Origin: CAVWXT01 sp963759115
GTDB lineage: Bacteria; Planctomycetota; Planctomycetia; Pirellulales; Thermoguttaceae
Assembly (NCBI GenBank): GCA_963759115.1
Contig: CAVWXT010000008.1
Coordinates: 62,001 to 126,000, forward strand
Direction of reading: 5' to 3'
Length of the DNA stretch: 64,000 nt
Shown: positions 56,348-64,000 of the stretch, one piece after another
Layout of the letters: every line of letters starts with the position of its first letter
How positions within the stretch are numbered: position 1 is the stretch's first letter
The notes under the pieces: model-generated
What the model saw: the letters and a program-made list of their open reading frames with translations, nothing else
Database searches by the model: none
Told to the model about the DNA's origin: nothing
Translations under genes and position numbers: made by a program

Positions 56348-56888
56348 TCATTCCGCCACCGCACTCGACTGCCGTTTGCGCGGCTCCAACTCGATCAGCA
56401 GCGTCCGCAGACGCCCTCGTGCTCTCGCCAGCCGGCTCATCACCGTGCCGATCGGCACCTCCAGCCGATCGGCAATCTCCTGATAGGTACATTCCTCAAA
56501 GTAAAACATGACGACCACCAGCCGCGCGGCGTCAGGCAGTTCGTTGAGTGCCTTCTGGAGTTGATCGAGGTCTGCATCGTCGTCGCGGGCAACTGCCGGA
56601 ACATGGTCCACATTCATCGACAAATTCGCCGCCAACGAGGGCCATCGCCGCTCCCGCTCCCTGAGGAAGCAATTCTTCAAGATGGCAAACAGCCAACTCC
56701 GCGCTGTCCATCTTGCGCAATTGATCTATCTTCCGTTGCGCCGTGAGGAACACCTCTTGGGTCAGGTCCTCGGCGTCTGGGACCGTCCCGGCCAGACGAT
56801 AGGCGTAGCGAAACACCGGCTGGTGGTGTTCGGCGACAAGCCGGGCCATTATGTCGACCCTGTCGGCCGAGGATCGCGCGTCGGCCAT
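56348..56888 (-). CDS. ECF-type sigma factor, one frameshift
   Basis: About 179 residues over two frames, switching near 56695. Region 2 is VFRYAYRLAGTVPDAEDLTQEVFLTAQRKIDQL, and after the switch FAILKNCFLRERERR. Region 4 is ALNELPDAARLVVVMFYFEE and TYQEIADRLEVPIGTVMSRLARARGRL with a clear helix-turn-helix. GAGGA precedes the ATG at 56888. Co-transcribed with the anti-sigma-like gene. The divergent lipoprotein genes may belong to its regulon. Confidence 0.85.
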
Positions 56889-56990
56889 CGTCGGTCCTCT
56901 TGTAAGAGACACCCTGTGGCGAAGTTATTCCCCGCTGGGGAGGAAAAAAGTCGGAAGCGGGTGCGGAATTCAGACTTCATTGTACTTTGT

Positions 56991-57091
56991 GTGGAATAAT
57001 TGCCCAGTGGTTGGTATCTAATTGGTCAGCAAGCAGGAGGGGTTCCTACTGCGTACCCGTGATCGCCCTGAAGTTCTAGGGAGGTGAATCC
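56991..57091 (+). promoter_or_regulatory. Conserved leader of lipoprotein gene 1
   Basis: GTGGAATAATT and 14 bases later TATCTAATTGGTCAGCA are kept in the same spacing at 57313-57350 before the second gene, consistent with a shared -35/-10 promoter. A small hairpin with GCAGGA / TCCTACTGC follows, then GGGAGGTG as ribosome site. Confidence 0.55.
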
Positions 57092-57274
57092 ATGAAGAAA
57101 TTCGTGACATTCGTGCTGATTTTAGGCCTGGGGATGTTTACCTTGGGTTGCGGCGGCTCGGGAGCGTCGCCAACCAGGCCCAACCAGTCGCCCGGCAAGA
57201 AAGCCCGTGATGAAGCCGCAAAGCCCGGAGCAGACAAGGCCCCCGGCGGCGATAAGGCCCCCGAAAAAAAGTAA
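57092..57274 (+). CDS. Small lipoprotein 1
   Basis: 60 residues with a lipobox (FTLGCGGSG) after a hydrophobic helix of the form MKKFVTFVLILGLGMF. The mature part is only 40 residues, Pro/Lys/Ala-rich and probably disordered, ending APEKK. It is paralogous to the next gene, from signal peptide to leader. GGGAGGTG lies before the ATG. Function unknown; such entericidin-like peptides are often stress-induced. Confidence 0.7.
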   Translation: MKKFVTFVLILGLGMFTLGCGGSGASPTRPNQSPGKKARDEAAKPGADKAPGGDKAPEKK

Positions 57275-57312
57275 CTGGCTGATAGGAATTCTCTCGTTTG
57301 TTTGTGCTTTGC

Positions 57313-57414
57313 GTGGAATAATTGTCCCATGATCGGTATCTAATTGGTCAGCAGGCAGGAGGGTTTCCTGCTGCGTACACCCGATCACCCTGACGCTTTA
57401 GAAAAGGTGAAGCT
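57313..57414 (+). promoter_or_regulatory. Conserved leader of lipoprotein gene 2
   Basis: Second copy of the element at 56991, with GTGGAATAATT and TATCTAATTGGTCAGCA at the same spacing. The hairpin here is perfect (GCAGGA...TCCTGC), so compensatory change keeps the fold. AAAAGGTG is the ribosome site. Confidence 0.55.
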
Positions 57415-57639
57415 ATGAAGAAGTTTCTGACGTTCGTGCTGGTTCTGAGCCTGGGCATGTTCGTAGCCGTTGGTTGCGGCCCGGCGCCAAAGGCACCCCC
57501 GGCGAAGAAGCCCGGAACGGAAGCGAAGCCTGGAACGGAAGCGAAGCCCGGAACGGAAGCGAAGCCCGGAACGGAAGCGAAACCCGGAACGGAAGCGAAG
57601 CCTGGCGACGAGGCGAAGCCGACCGAAGAGAAGAAGTAG
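57415..57639 (+). CDS. Small lipoprotein 2 with PGTEAK repeats
   Basis: 74 residues. Signal MKKFLTFVLVLSLGMF then lipobox VAVGC. The mature part contains five tandem PGTEAK units and a PGDEAK unit, encoded by near-identical 18-bp DNA repeats. The repeat would form an extended, charge-alternating tail. It is a tandem paralogue of the preceding gene. Confidence 0.7.
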   Translation: MKKFLTFVLVLSLGMFVAVGCGPAPKAPPAKKPGTEAKPGTEAKPGTEAKPGTEAKPGTEAKPGDEAKPTEEKK

Positions 57640-57780
57640 ATCGAGAAAATCCCGGAAACCATCCGGGCCTCGAACTGACAGCCGCCCTACGTTTGTGCGG
57701 CAAATCGAACTCCACGAGGGGAAGGGTTGCCCGCTGGCTCTCTTCCCTTCGCGTTTTCTTGACGCGGAACACGAACTGCC

Positions 57781-57868
57781 GTAGGACAGATTGCCAACCT
57801 GTGGGACAGGTTGCTAACTTGTCGGGACAGGCTGGCCATTTGTCGGGACAGGTTGGCAACCTGTCCCA
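57781..57868. repeat. Palindromic repeat cluster, ACAGGTTGCCAACCTGTC type
   Basis: Several copies of GGACAGGTTG and CAACCTGTCC in both orientations; related to 54858. It lies between lipoprotein gene 2 and the end of uvrB, so it may separate convergent transcripts. Confidence 0.7.
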
Positions 57869-57878
57869 TGCGTAGGCA

Positions 57879-59951
57879 TTATCCCTTCCCCGGTTCTGGT
57901 CCCCGCGCCGTGCGTTGCTGTTGCTTGTGATGTCTTCCACGCTGGGCCCGCGTGGCGTGATGAATTTCCGCCTCGGCCAGCGGCTTGCCCAACTGTTTAC
58001 GCATCTGCGCGATGCGATCTCGCAGCGCGGTTGCCCGCTCAAACTCGAGTTCCTCGGCGGCGGCGAGCATCTCGGCCTCCAGTTCGGCCAGGTACTCTTC
58101 GGTGATGTACTGCGTTTCGTCGGGCCGGCCCACCGCGGCATACGACTGGGCGTGCGCGGCGGCCTCGGCTTCGATGCCCGCGCGAATCCCCTTGCGGATC
58201 GTCTCCGGCGTGATGCCGTGGGCCGTGTTGTACTCGCGCTGCATCTCGCGGCGGCGGCGGGTCTCCTCGATGGCCCGCTGCATCGAGTCGGTCACCTTGT
58301 CGGCGTACAGCAGCACCTTGGCGTTGACGTTGCGGGCGGAGCGGCCGATGGTCTGCATCAACGACGTTTCGCTCCGCAGGAAGCCCTCCTTGTCGGCGTC
58401 GAGTATGGCCACCAGCGAGACCTCGGGCAGGTCGAGCCCTTCGCGCAGCAGGTTCACGCCCACCAGCACGTCGAAGTGCCCCGTGCGAAGGTCGCGCAAC
58501 AGTTCGACCCGCTCGAAGGCGTCCAAGTCGCTATGGAGCCACTTGCAGCGAACGTCCTGCTTGCCGAAATAGGCGGCCAGATCTTCGGCCAGCCGTTTGG
58601 TGAGCGTAGTGACCAGCACCCGTTCGCCCGCGGCCGCGCGGCTGCGGATCTGCTCCAGCAGGTGCGGCACCTGGGAGCGGGCCGGGGCCACTTCGATCTC
58701 CGGGTCCAAGAGCCCCGTGGGCCGGATCACCTGCTCCACGCATTTCCCCCCCGTCTTCTCCAACTCGTAGGGGCCGGGCGTGGCCGACACGTAGATCACC
58801 TGCTTGATCCGGCCTTCCCATTCGTCGAACTGCAGCGGCCGGTTGTCCAGCGCGCTGGGCAGCCGGAACCCGTGCTCCACGAGCGTCACCTTGCGGTTGT
58901 GGTCGCCGAAGTACATCCCGCGGACCTGCGGCACGCTCACGTGCGACTCGTCGACGAACAGCAGAAAGTCCGCGGGAAAGAAACTGAAGAGCGTGTCGGG
59001 CGGCGAGCCGGATGGACGCCCCGAAAGCGGCCGGCTATAGTTCTCGATGCCCGGACAATAGCCCACCTCCTGAAGCATCTCGATGTCGAAGCGGGTTCGG
59101 GCGCTCGAGCGTTGCGCCTCGAGCAGCTTCCCCTGGTCCTTGAACAACTTCAGCCGCTCGTCCAGCTCCCGCCTGATGTCGTCGACGGCGCCGGCGATGC
59201 GTTCTTCGGGCAGCACGAAATGTTTCGAGGGATAAATGAACATTCGCTCGGGCCGCTCCAGCACCTCGCCGCTGGTGGGATTGATGACCGAAAGCTGCTC
59301 GACCTCGTCGCCCCAAAACTCCACGCGGAAGGCCATCTCCTCGTAGGTCGGCCAGATCTCGACGCAATCGCCCCGCACGCGGAACTTGCCGGGCTGAAAC
59401 TCGACGTCGTTCCGCTCGTACTGGATGTCGACCAGCTTGGCCAGCACCTGATCGCGGTCGACCACCTGCCCCACGTCCAGGCCCACCATCATCGCCCGAT
59501 AGTCCTCGGGCGAGCCCAGGCCGTAGATGCACGAGACGCTGGTGACGACGATCACGTCGCGGCGGCTCACCAGGGCGCTGGTGGCGGCCAGCCTCAGCCG
59601 CTCGATCTGCTGATTGATGGCGGCGTCTTTCTCGATGTAGATGTCGCGCTGAGGGATGTAGGCTTCGGGCTGATAGTAGTCGTAGTAGCTGACGAAGTAG
59701 TGGACGGCGTTGTGCGGGAAGAACTCCTTGAACTCCGAGTACAACTGGGCGGCCAGGGTCTTGTTGTGCGACATGACCAGCACGGGCCGCTGCACGTTCT
59801 GGATCACGTTGGCCATGGTGAAGGTCTTGCCGGAGCCGGTCACGCCCATCAGCACTTGCTGCTTGGTGCCCGCGCGCAGGCCCTCGGTCAGGGCCTCGAT
59901 GGCCTGGGGTTGATCGCCGGCGGGTTCAAAGGGGGCGACGAGTTGGAACAT
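57879..59951 (-). CDS. uvrB: UvrABC system protein B
   Basis: 690 residues, intact. Walker A is MGVTGSGKTFTMANV; the DNA-inserting beta-hairpin is YYDYYQPEAYIPQRDIYIEK; FVDESHVSVPQ and YVSATPGPYELEK are helicase motifs II-III; NLLREGLDLPEVSLV and MQTIGRSARNVNAKVL are V-VI. The UVR domain that binds UvrC is at the end (EEYLAELEAEMLAAAEELEF). It verifies DNA damage in nucleotide excision repair. The start at MFQLVAPFEP with GAGGAAAG upstream is preferred over the longer open frame to 60236. A basic Gln-rich tail follows the UVR domain. Confidence 0.97.
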   Translation of the reverse strand: MFQLVAPFEPAGDQPQAIEALTEGLRAGTKQQVLMGVTGSGKTFTMANVIQNVQRPVLVMSHNKTLAAQLYSEFKEFFPHNAVHYFVSYYDYYQPEAYIPQRDIYIEKDAAINQQIERLRLAATSALVSRRDVIVVTSVSCIYGLGSPEDYRAMMVGLDVGQVVDRDQVLAKLVDIQYERNDVEFQPGKFRVRGDCVEIWPTYEEMAFRVEFWGDEVEQLSVINPTSGEVLERPERMFIYPSKHFVLPEERIAGAVDDIRRELDERLKLFKDQGKLLEAQRSSARTRFDIEMLQEVGYCPGIENYSRPLSGRPSGSPPDTLFSFFPADFLLFVDESHVSVPQVRGMYFGDHNRKVTLVEHGFRLPSALDNRPLQFDEWEGRIKQVIYVSATPGPYELEKTGGKCVEQVIRPTGLLDPEIEVAPARSQVPHLLEQIRSRAAAGERVLVTTLTKRLAEDLAAYFGKQDVRCKWLHSDLDAFERVELLRDLRTGHFDVLVGVNLLREGLDLPEVSLVAILDADKEGFLRSETSLMQTIGRSARNVNAKVLLYADKVTDSMQRAIEETRRRREMQREYNTAHGITPETIRKGIRAGIEAEAAAHAQSYAAVGRPDETQYITEEYLAELEAEMLAAAEELEFERATALRDRIAQMRKQLGKPLAEAEIHHATRAQRGRHHKQQQRTARGPEPGKG

Positions 59952-60198
59952 GCTTTCCTCGGACTGCACAACGGCACACAAGCCCGCCATTGTACTCTGC
60001 CGCGTTGTGCGGCTCCACGGGGATGATCGTAAGTGGTTGTGACGCAGCCGCTTGTGCCCATTGACGGTGGGCCGGCCAAGTGGCGTCCATTGGATCGAAG
60101 GTCGCCTCTCAGCATCACACAACCCTATTTGGCAGGAGTGGACTTGCCACCAGGGCGCGGTATAATCCGTGGGATGTTGCGTTTTTTGGAGAATGGCC

Positions 60199-60423
60199 AT
60201 GAAGACAGAAACTACGGGAACGGTGATGGCAGGCATCCTGACGCTCGACCAGCCGCTTGACTTGCCGGATCAAAGCCGCGTGCGCGTGGCTGTCGAACCC
60301 CTGGAGGGCTGGCAGCCGCAGTTCGGTGCCGGGCTGGAGGCATGGAAGGCGTTTTGCGCAGAACACCCCATACATGCCGGCGGACGACGATACTCGCGGG
60401 ATGAATCCATCCGACACGCATGA
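60199..60423 (+). CDS. Small antitoxin-like protein (DUF104-like N-terminus)
   Basis: 74 residues: TGTVMAGILTLDQPLDLPDQ and VRVAVEPLEG match the strand pattern of AbrB/DUF104-type antitoxins. The C-terminus (GRRYSRDESIRHA) resembles the tail that such planctomycete proteins have before a PIN-type toxin gene. The expected toxin is not here; a HEAT repeat gene follows after 17 bases. GGAG lies seven bases before ATG 60199. Assignment is by resemblance only. Confidence 0.55.
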   Translation: MKTETTGTVMAGILTLDQPLDLPDQSRVRVAVEPLEGWQPQFGAGLEAWKAFCAEHPIHAGGRRYSRDESIRHA

Positions 60424-60440
60424 GATGTTGGAGAGGTGAG

Positions 60441-62158
60441 ATGAAGCGTAGACGTATTCATTTTCATTGGCTTTGTTTGCATTTGTTCTTGGCCCTTGGC
60501 CTATGGACAATAGGGAACGCGGCAACATCGGGTGAAGAAGCGTTGCCGAAAGACGTGCCGTCACTGGTAACGCTCCTGCGGGACAAGGACCCGAAAGTCC
60601 GCGCCGCGGCAGCGAACCATTTGGGCGACATGCATGAGAAGGCGTCGGCAGCGGTCCCGGCGTTGGTTTCGCTCTTAGGCGACGACGGAGTATCCGGTAA
60701 TGAAGCATTGCTTGGAACTGCGCCGGTGCCGCGAGTGAGCGATTCTGCCATTAGGGCCTTGCAGCGGATCGGCGCTGCCGCCGTGCCTGACGTGACAAGC
60801 GCTCTTGAAAATCCGGATGCGAACATGCGCGTGGGGGCAATCAAGGTCTTGACCGGGATTCGTTTGCCGCCGAAGGAAGTGGTGCCGGCACTCGTTCGCA
60901 TCCTGAAGGACTCGAAGAAGGACGTGCGCCGCTCGGCAGTCGAGGCGCTGGGCGGTCTCGGAAAAACAGCGACGGCTGCCCTGCCCGCGCTAATCACGCT
61001 CGCGCAGAATGATCTGGAGTTGGCAGTTCGCTGGAGCGCGGTGGCCGCAGTGTCCGCCATCGACAGCGAAGGCACCCAGGCCATTCCCGTTTCGATTCGG
61101 GCATTGGGGGATAAGGACCCCAATGTGCGAGGCGAAGCCGCTCGCACTCTCGGGGAATACGGCCCCCGTGCCAAGTCGGCCGTTGCCGCGTTGACGCTGG
61201 GGCTGGCGGATAAGGAACAACGTGCCCGCTGGATTAGCTTCGACTTCTGTATGCAGCGTGCCGTGCGATACGACGAGGCCGAGGCGTTAGGGAAGATTGG
61301 CCCCGCCGCCACCTCCGCGCTGCCGAGACTGCGCAAGATGCTTGAGACGGACGAAAACGGAGAGGTGCGCCCATCGTGGCGCAAGCCGTACTACGAATTG
61401 ACCCGCACGATGAGGAGGCGCTGCCAGCACTGATAAAGCTGCTCCAAGAGGAGCACAACGGAACGGGAGCCCCCGAAGAAGCGCTGGCCGTGTTGGAAAG
61501 CCTCGGTCCCGCGGCAGCCCCAGCCATCCCAGCGATCAGGAAGGCGCTCCAGGATAAAGATTCCTATATCCCTTCTGTGGTCAAAGAGATAAGCGAGGAC
61601 GAGGAGAACTACGACATTCGTGGGGCAGCAGCTAAAGCGCTCGCTGCCGTCGCCGGCAAAGAAGCCGTGCCCGTGCTGATTGAACGGATGAAGTGGGAAA
61701 GGAGCATGGGCGATAAGAGACATGCGTCGGACAAGGGTTATAGCGAAAACGACACGGTGTGCGCAGCCATTGCAGCGGCGCTGGGCAAGCTTGGCGCCGA
61801 CGCGGCCCGCGCCGTGCCGCTATTGGTTGAGATCTTGGCCGACTCCCAAGTGTTCTCAAGCAATAAATGGGACGTGATCGAATCACTTGGCGCCATGGGG
61901 CCCGCCGCCAAGGACTCGGTGCCACAATTGATCAAGGTGTTCGACGACGAGGACACAGATTTGCACGAGAGGGCGGCGGTGGCACTGGGTCGGATCGGGC
62001 CTGCGGCCAAAGCGGCGGTGCCTCGGCTGCTGGAGTTATCTACTTCCGACCCCGATGAAGACATTCGGGAGGCCGCGCGGGCAGCCGTGCAACGAATCGC
62101 ACCTGAAGTGCTGCCCTCAATGCGCAAACGAGAGTTGCGTCGCGCAGGCCGCGGATGA
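60441..62158 (+). CDS. Exported HEAT-repeat protein, one frameshift
   Basis: About 571 residues over two frames, switching near 61375. The signal peptide (HWLCLHLFLALGLWTIGNAA) is followed by some 12-13 HEAT/PBS-type repeats, for example DPKVRAAAANHLGDMHEKAS, KDVRRSAVEALGGLGKTA, DPNVRGEAARTLGEYGPRAK and after the switch DLHERAAVALGRIGPAAK. Such alpha-solenoids are scaffolds without catalysis, very common in planctomycetes. The repeats on each side of the break belong to one solenoid, so a single-base error is likely. GAGAGGTG precedes the ATG. Confidence 0.8.
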
Positions 62159-62211
62159 AAAGCGGGACAGCATCAGTTCTTTCAGGATGGGCAAACCGGC
62201 TCAAAGACTCT

Positions 62212-62577
62212 CTATGAGACACGTACGCTGAAGCCAATGTCCGCTCCGACGGCCTGGGCATAGCGGTAAAGGGTGTCGACGGTCGGATTCAGATAGACGC
62301 CGTTTTCGAGCCGGCTGATGGCCGCCCGATCCATGCCGCTGCGATTGGCCACGTCGGTCAGGCTGAGTCCTTGTCGCTCGCGGTGTTTCTTCAACGTGCC
62401 CAACATCGCCCGAAGTTCCAGGTATTCGCCTTGGGGAACGACCTCGGCGGCGTCGCCGCTAGCCAGCAGATCCTTCAGTCCAGGGTGTTCGCGTTGGAAC
62501 CGCTCGCGGATATCCTCCAATTGCCGTTGCTGCTCGGGCGTCCGCTCGATCTTTCGATGAATTCGCTTTCCACTCAT
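62212..62577 (-). CDS. XRE-family helix-turn-helix antitoxin
   Basis: 121 residues. The HTH is at 65-115: LKKHRERQGLSLTDVANRSG and MDRAAISRLENGVYLNPTV. The N-terminal half is a charged helix (TPEQQRQLEDIRERFQREH). It begins 2 bases after the stop of the gene upstream, as expected in a toxin-antitoxin operon where the toxin gene comes first. It should bind DNA at its own promoter and silence its partner. Confidence 0.85.
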   Translation of the reverse strand: MSGKRIHRKIERTPEQQRQLEDIRERFQREHPGLKDLLASGDAAEVVPQGEYLELRAMLGTLKKHRERQGLSLTDVANRSGMDRAAISRLENGVYLNPTVDTLYRYAQAVGADIGFSVRVS

Positions 62578-62579
62578 GG

Positions 62580-62851
62580 TCAATTCTCCCGACCTGGTTC
62601 AGGCGTTGGGTAGGCGGTGACGGGGAGACGGTCAACGGCTCTTCGTCGGCCACTTCCCATACGACGGCCAGATAACGCCCCGCCGCCGTCCAGCCAAACG
62701 TAATGGGGCGGCCACTGGACACGCTGTAGGTTGTCCGGCTATGCCAATCGTTCAGCACTTCCTCGACTTCGTCGGGCGTTACGCCATGTTCGGCAATATG
62801 CCGGATGTTACCCCGCGGATCGTCGTCCAAATCCCAAATGATTAGGATCAT
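62580..62851 (-). CDS. Probable toxin partner (BrnT/DUF4258-like), frame broken near its end
   Basis: About 90 residues. DLDDDPRGNIRHIAEHGVTP followed by DEVEEVLND, then SSGRPITFGWTAAGRYLAVVWEV, is the pattern of short beta-strand-rich RNase toxins of the BrnT / RelE-like type. One frame runs over the XRE gene, but a switch near 62630 gives the normal end LPVTAYPTPEPGREN and a stop at 62580, two bases before the antitoxin start. ATG 62851 has AAGGA eight bases upstream; the GTG at 62857 is less likely. Confidence 0.7.
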
Positions 62852-62942
62852 CGCCACGGTCCTTGATCCGCCACCCCGTCTATGTCTATTGCAATATTAC
62901 CAGGATCATCGCTACGGTCCCTGATCTGCCACCCCATCTATT
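62844..62942. repeat. Direct repeat of about 41 bp over the toxin start and upstream region
   Basis: AGGATCATCGCCACGGTCC at 62844 and AGGATCATCGCTACGGTCC at 62902, each followed by TGATC-GCCACCCC and TCTAT. The first contains the ribosome site and start codon of the toxin gene, so the repeat duplicates the start region. Confidence 0.7.
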
Positions 62943-63061
62943 GTAATATATTACAACATAACAAAGCCGTTGTCAATCATGTGGTCGCCATGCAGCGATC
63001 CGGGCGGGATGCACGATTCCACGGGATTGACTCGCATTTTTCGCGGGTCTAAACTGGAATT

Positions 63062-63606
63062 ATGGCTACCATAGCACAAACCATAACCGCGCAGCAACTG
63101 TTCGAAATGCCGGGCCACGAGCATTTTGAATTGGTGGGGGGAGAACTCGTACCGATGTCGCCGCCGGGATTTGATCATGGGTGTATCGTAGGCGAAGTTT
63201 ATGCAGCACTTCGAGCATTCGTTCGGGCTGGGAAACTCGGTTCAGTGGCGGTAGAAGCGGGGTTTTGCGTCTCGCACGATCCGGATACCGTGCGCAGCCC
63301 CGACGTGGCATTCGTCCGGGCCGAGCGAATTCCGCCCGGCGGCGTGCGCGCCTTTTTCCAGGCGCTCCCGACCTGGCCGTGGAAGTGATATCTCCGTCGG
63401 ATCGCGCCAGCGACGTCATTGCGAAAGCTCGCGATTGGCTCCACTATGGCTGCGTGGCCGTATGGGTCATCGATCCGGAAACGAAAACGGCGACTGTCTA
63501 TTCGAGCCGGCCGCAGGCCCTCTTTTTGTCGGCGAATGATGCACTGGTCTGCGACGAATTACTCCCGGGCTTCCGCTTGCCGATCTCGCAACTGTTGGGC
63601 GGCTGA
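63062..63606 (+). CDS. Uma2-family (DUF820) nuclease-like protein, one frameshift
   Basis: About 181 residues over two frames, switching near 63360-63365. ITAQQLFEMPGHEHFELVGG is the normal start, with HGCIVGEVYAALRAFV. The PD-(D/E)XK core is DTVRSPDVAFVRAERIPPG, then after the switch PDLAVEVISPSDRASDVIAK and VWVIDPETKTATVY. Members are widespread, in many copies, in cyanobacteria and planctomycetes. Their physiological role is unsettled. The promoter region (TATTGTAATATATTACA) is at 62938-62955. Confidence 0.85.
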
Positions 63607-63643
63607 CCGGATGAAATCCGCGTCGCCCGCGGCCCGATCCCGC

Positions 63644-64000
63644 TCAGCGCCGCAGCTTGCCCGTCAGCCGCTGGTACTTGCCGCGGCGGTGGGCGAAACG
63701 GTCGGGGTTCTCGGCCATCACGGCCTCCTCGTAGGCGGCGAAATTGCCCTCGAACCAGCGGGTCTTGCCGTCGCCCTCCATCACCAGCAGGTGCGTGCAG
63801 ATGCGGTCGAGGAAGAAGCGGTCGTGGCTGATGACCATGGCGCAGCCGGGGAAGTCGATCAGCGCCTGCTCCAGCACCCGCATCGTGGCCACGTCGAGGT
63901 CGTTGGTCGGCTCGTCCAGCAGGAGCAGGTTGCCGCCGCGGCGGAGCATCTTGGCCAGGTGGATGCGGTTCCGCTCGCCGCCGGAGCACTCGCCCACCTT
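63644..64000 (-). CDS. ettA: ABC-F protein, EttA-like (C-terminal part, continues off window)
   Basis: 117 residues are inside the window. The second ABC signature is ECSGGERNRIHLAKMLRRG, Walker B is LLLLDEPTNDLDVATM, and the H-loop is VISHDRFFLDRI. GKTRWFEGNFAAYEEAVMAE is typical of EttA, the ATPase that binds the ribosomal E-site and gates translation under energy stress. The end KYQRLTGKLRR is normal. The N-terminal ABC domain and the start lie beyond 64000. Confidence 0.88.
   Translation of the reverse strand, partial: KVGECSGGERNRIHLAKMLRRGGNLLLLDEPTNDLDVATMRVLEQALIDFPGCAMVISHDRFFLDRICTHLLVMEGDGKTRWFEGNFAAYEEAVMAENPDRFAHRRGKYQRLTGKLRR

Noticed and set aside
57915..60026. 703-codon frame opposite uvrB
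   Set aside because: His/Leu/Val-rich antisense shadow of a GC-rich conserved gene, with no motif or ribosome site.
1..64000. tRNA or rRNA genes
   Set aside because: I looked for T-loop and acceptor patterns and rRNA-like stretches and found none I can support by eye.

Overview
The window looks like a chromosomal piece of a GC-rich planctomycete (Pirellulales-like). Supporting signs are a CxPSR sulfatase, Tat-exported enzymes, a GH28-type enzyme, a multihaem cytochrome fused to HEAT/TPR repeats, a Hint-domain secreted protein, ECF sigma/anti-sigma pairs, and many dispersed palindromic repeats. This placement rests on gene content only. No rRNA or tRNA gene was seen.

Layout. 1-700: 3' part of an ORF-less group II intron and a dispersed repeat. 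700-24,030: mostly chromosomal genes, namely a broken flavoprotein-like gene, a Tat-exported class V aminotransferase, a Hint protein, a GH28 enzyme, a secretin-domain protein, a Dabb protein, an ECF sigma/anti-sigma pair, the octahaem cytochrome divergent from the sulfatase, an esterase, a second copy of the group II intron, a prepilin peptidase and shikimate kinase. 24,100-38,100: a mobile-element zone with three near-identical IS110/IS1111-type elements, one IS4 and one IS30 element, several decayed REP-associated Y1 transposases, an LRR lipoprotein and a GntR-ABC operon. 38,200-43,150: a defence-type operon of DNA methyltransferase, MNT nucleotidyltransferase, HEPN protein, DEAH helicase and a stand-alone PD-(D/E)XK nuclease. 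43,400-48,700: a duplicated segment with a minisatellite, a transglutaminase and a putative glycosidase. 49,100-53,760: a nitrogen module (Amt, P-II, GlnD). 53,900-64,000: rfbA, a sigma/anti-sigma pair facing two duplicated lipoprotein genes, uvrB, HEAT and XRE/toxin genes, a Uma2 nuclease and the end of an ABC-F gene.

Most notable signals. (1) The 3' non-coding end of each IS110 copy carries two short segments matching the two halves of its insertion site, overlapping at a GA dinucleotide, as expected of a bridge/seek RNA. (2) Those sites are REP-like sequences bordering Y1 transposase remnants, and one such locus is hit in mirror image by two IS110 copies and also by IS4 and IS30. (3) The R-M-like operon has its nuclease split from the helicase and an MNT-HEPN pair embedded in it. 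(4) Palindromic repeats lie in frame inside coding regions (cytochrome twice, anti-sigma factor, glnD) and supply stop codons of other genes.

Caveat: about 18 genes change reading frame at least once while the protein continues in another frame. Many of these are probably consensus indel errors, so they are given as single genes spanning the shift. Genuinely decayed elements are marked as pseudogenes.
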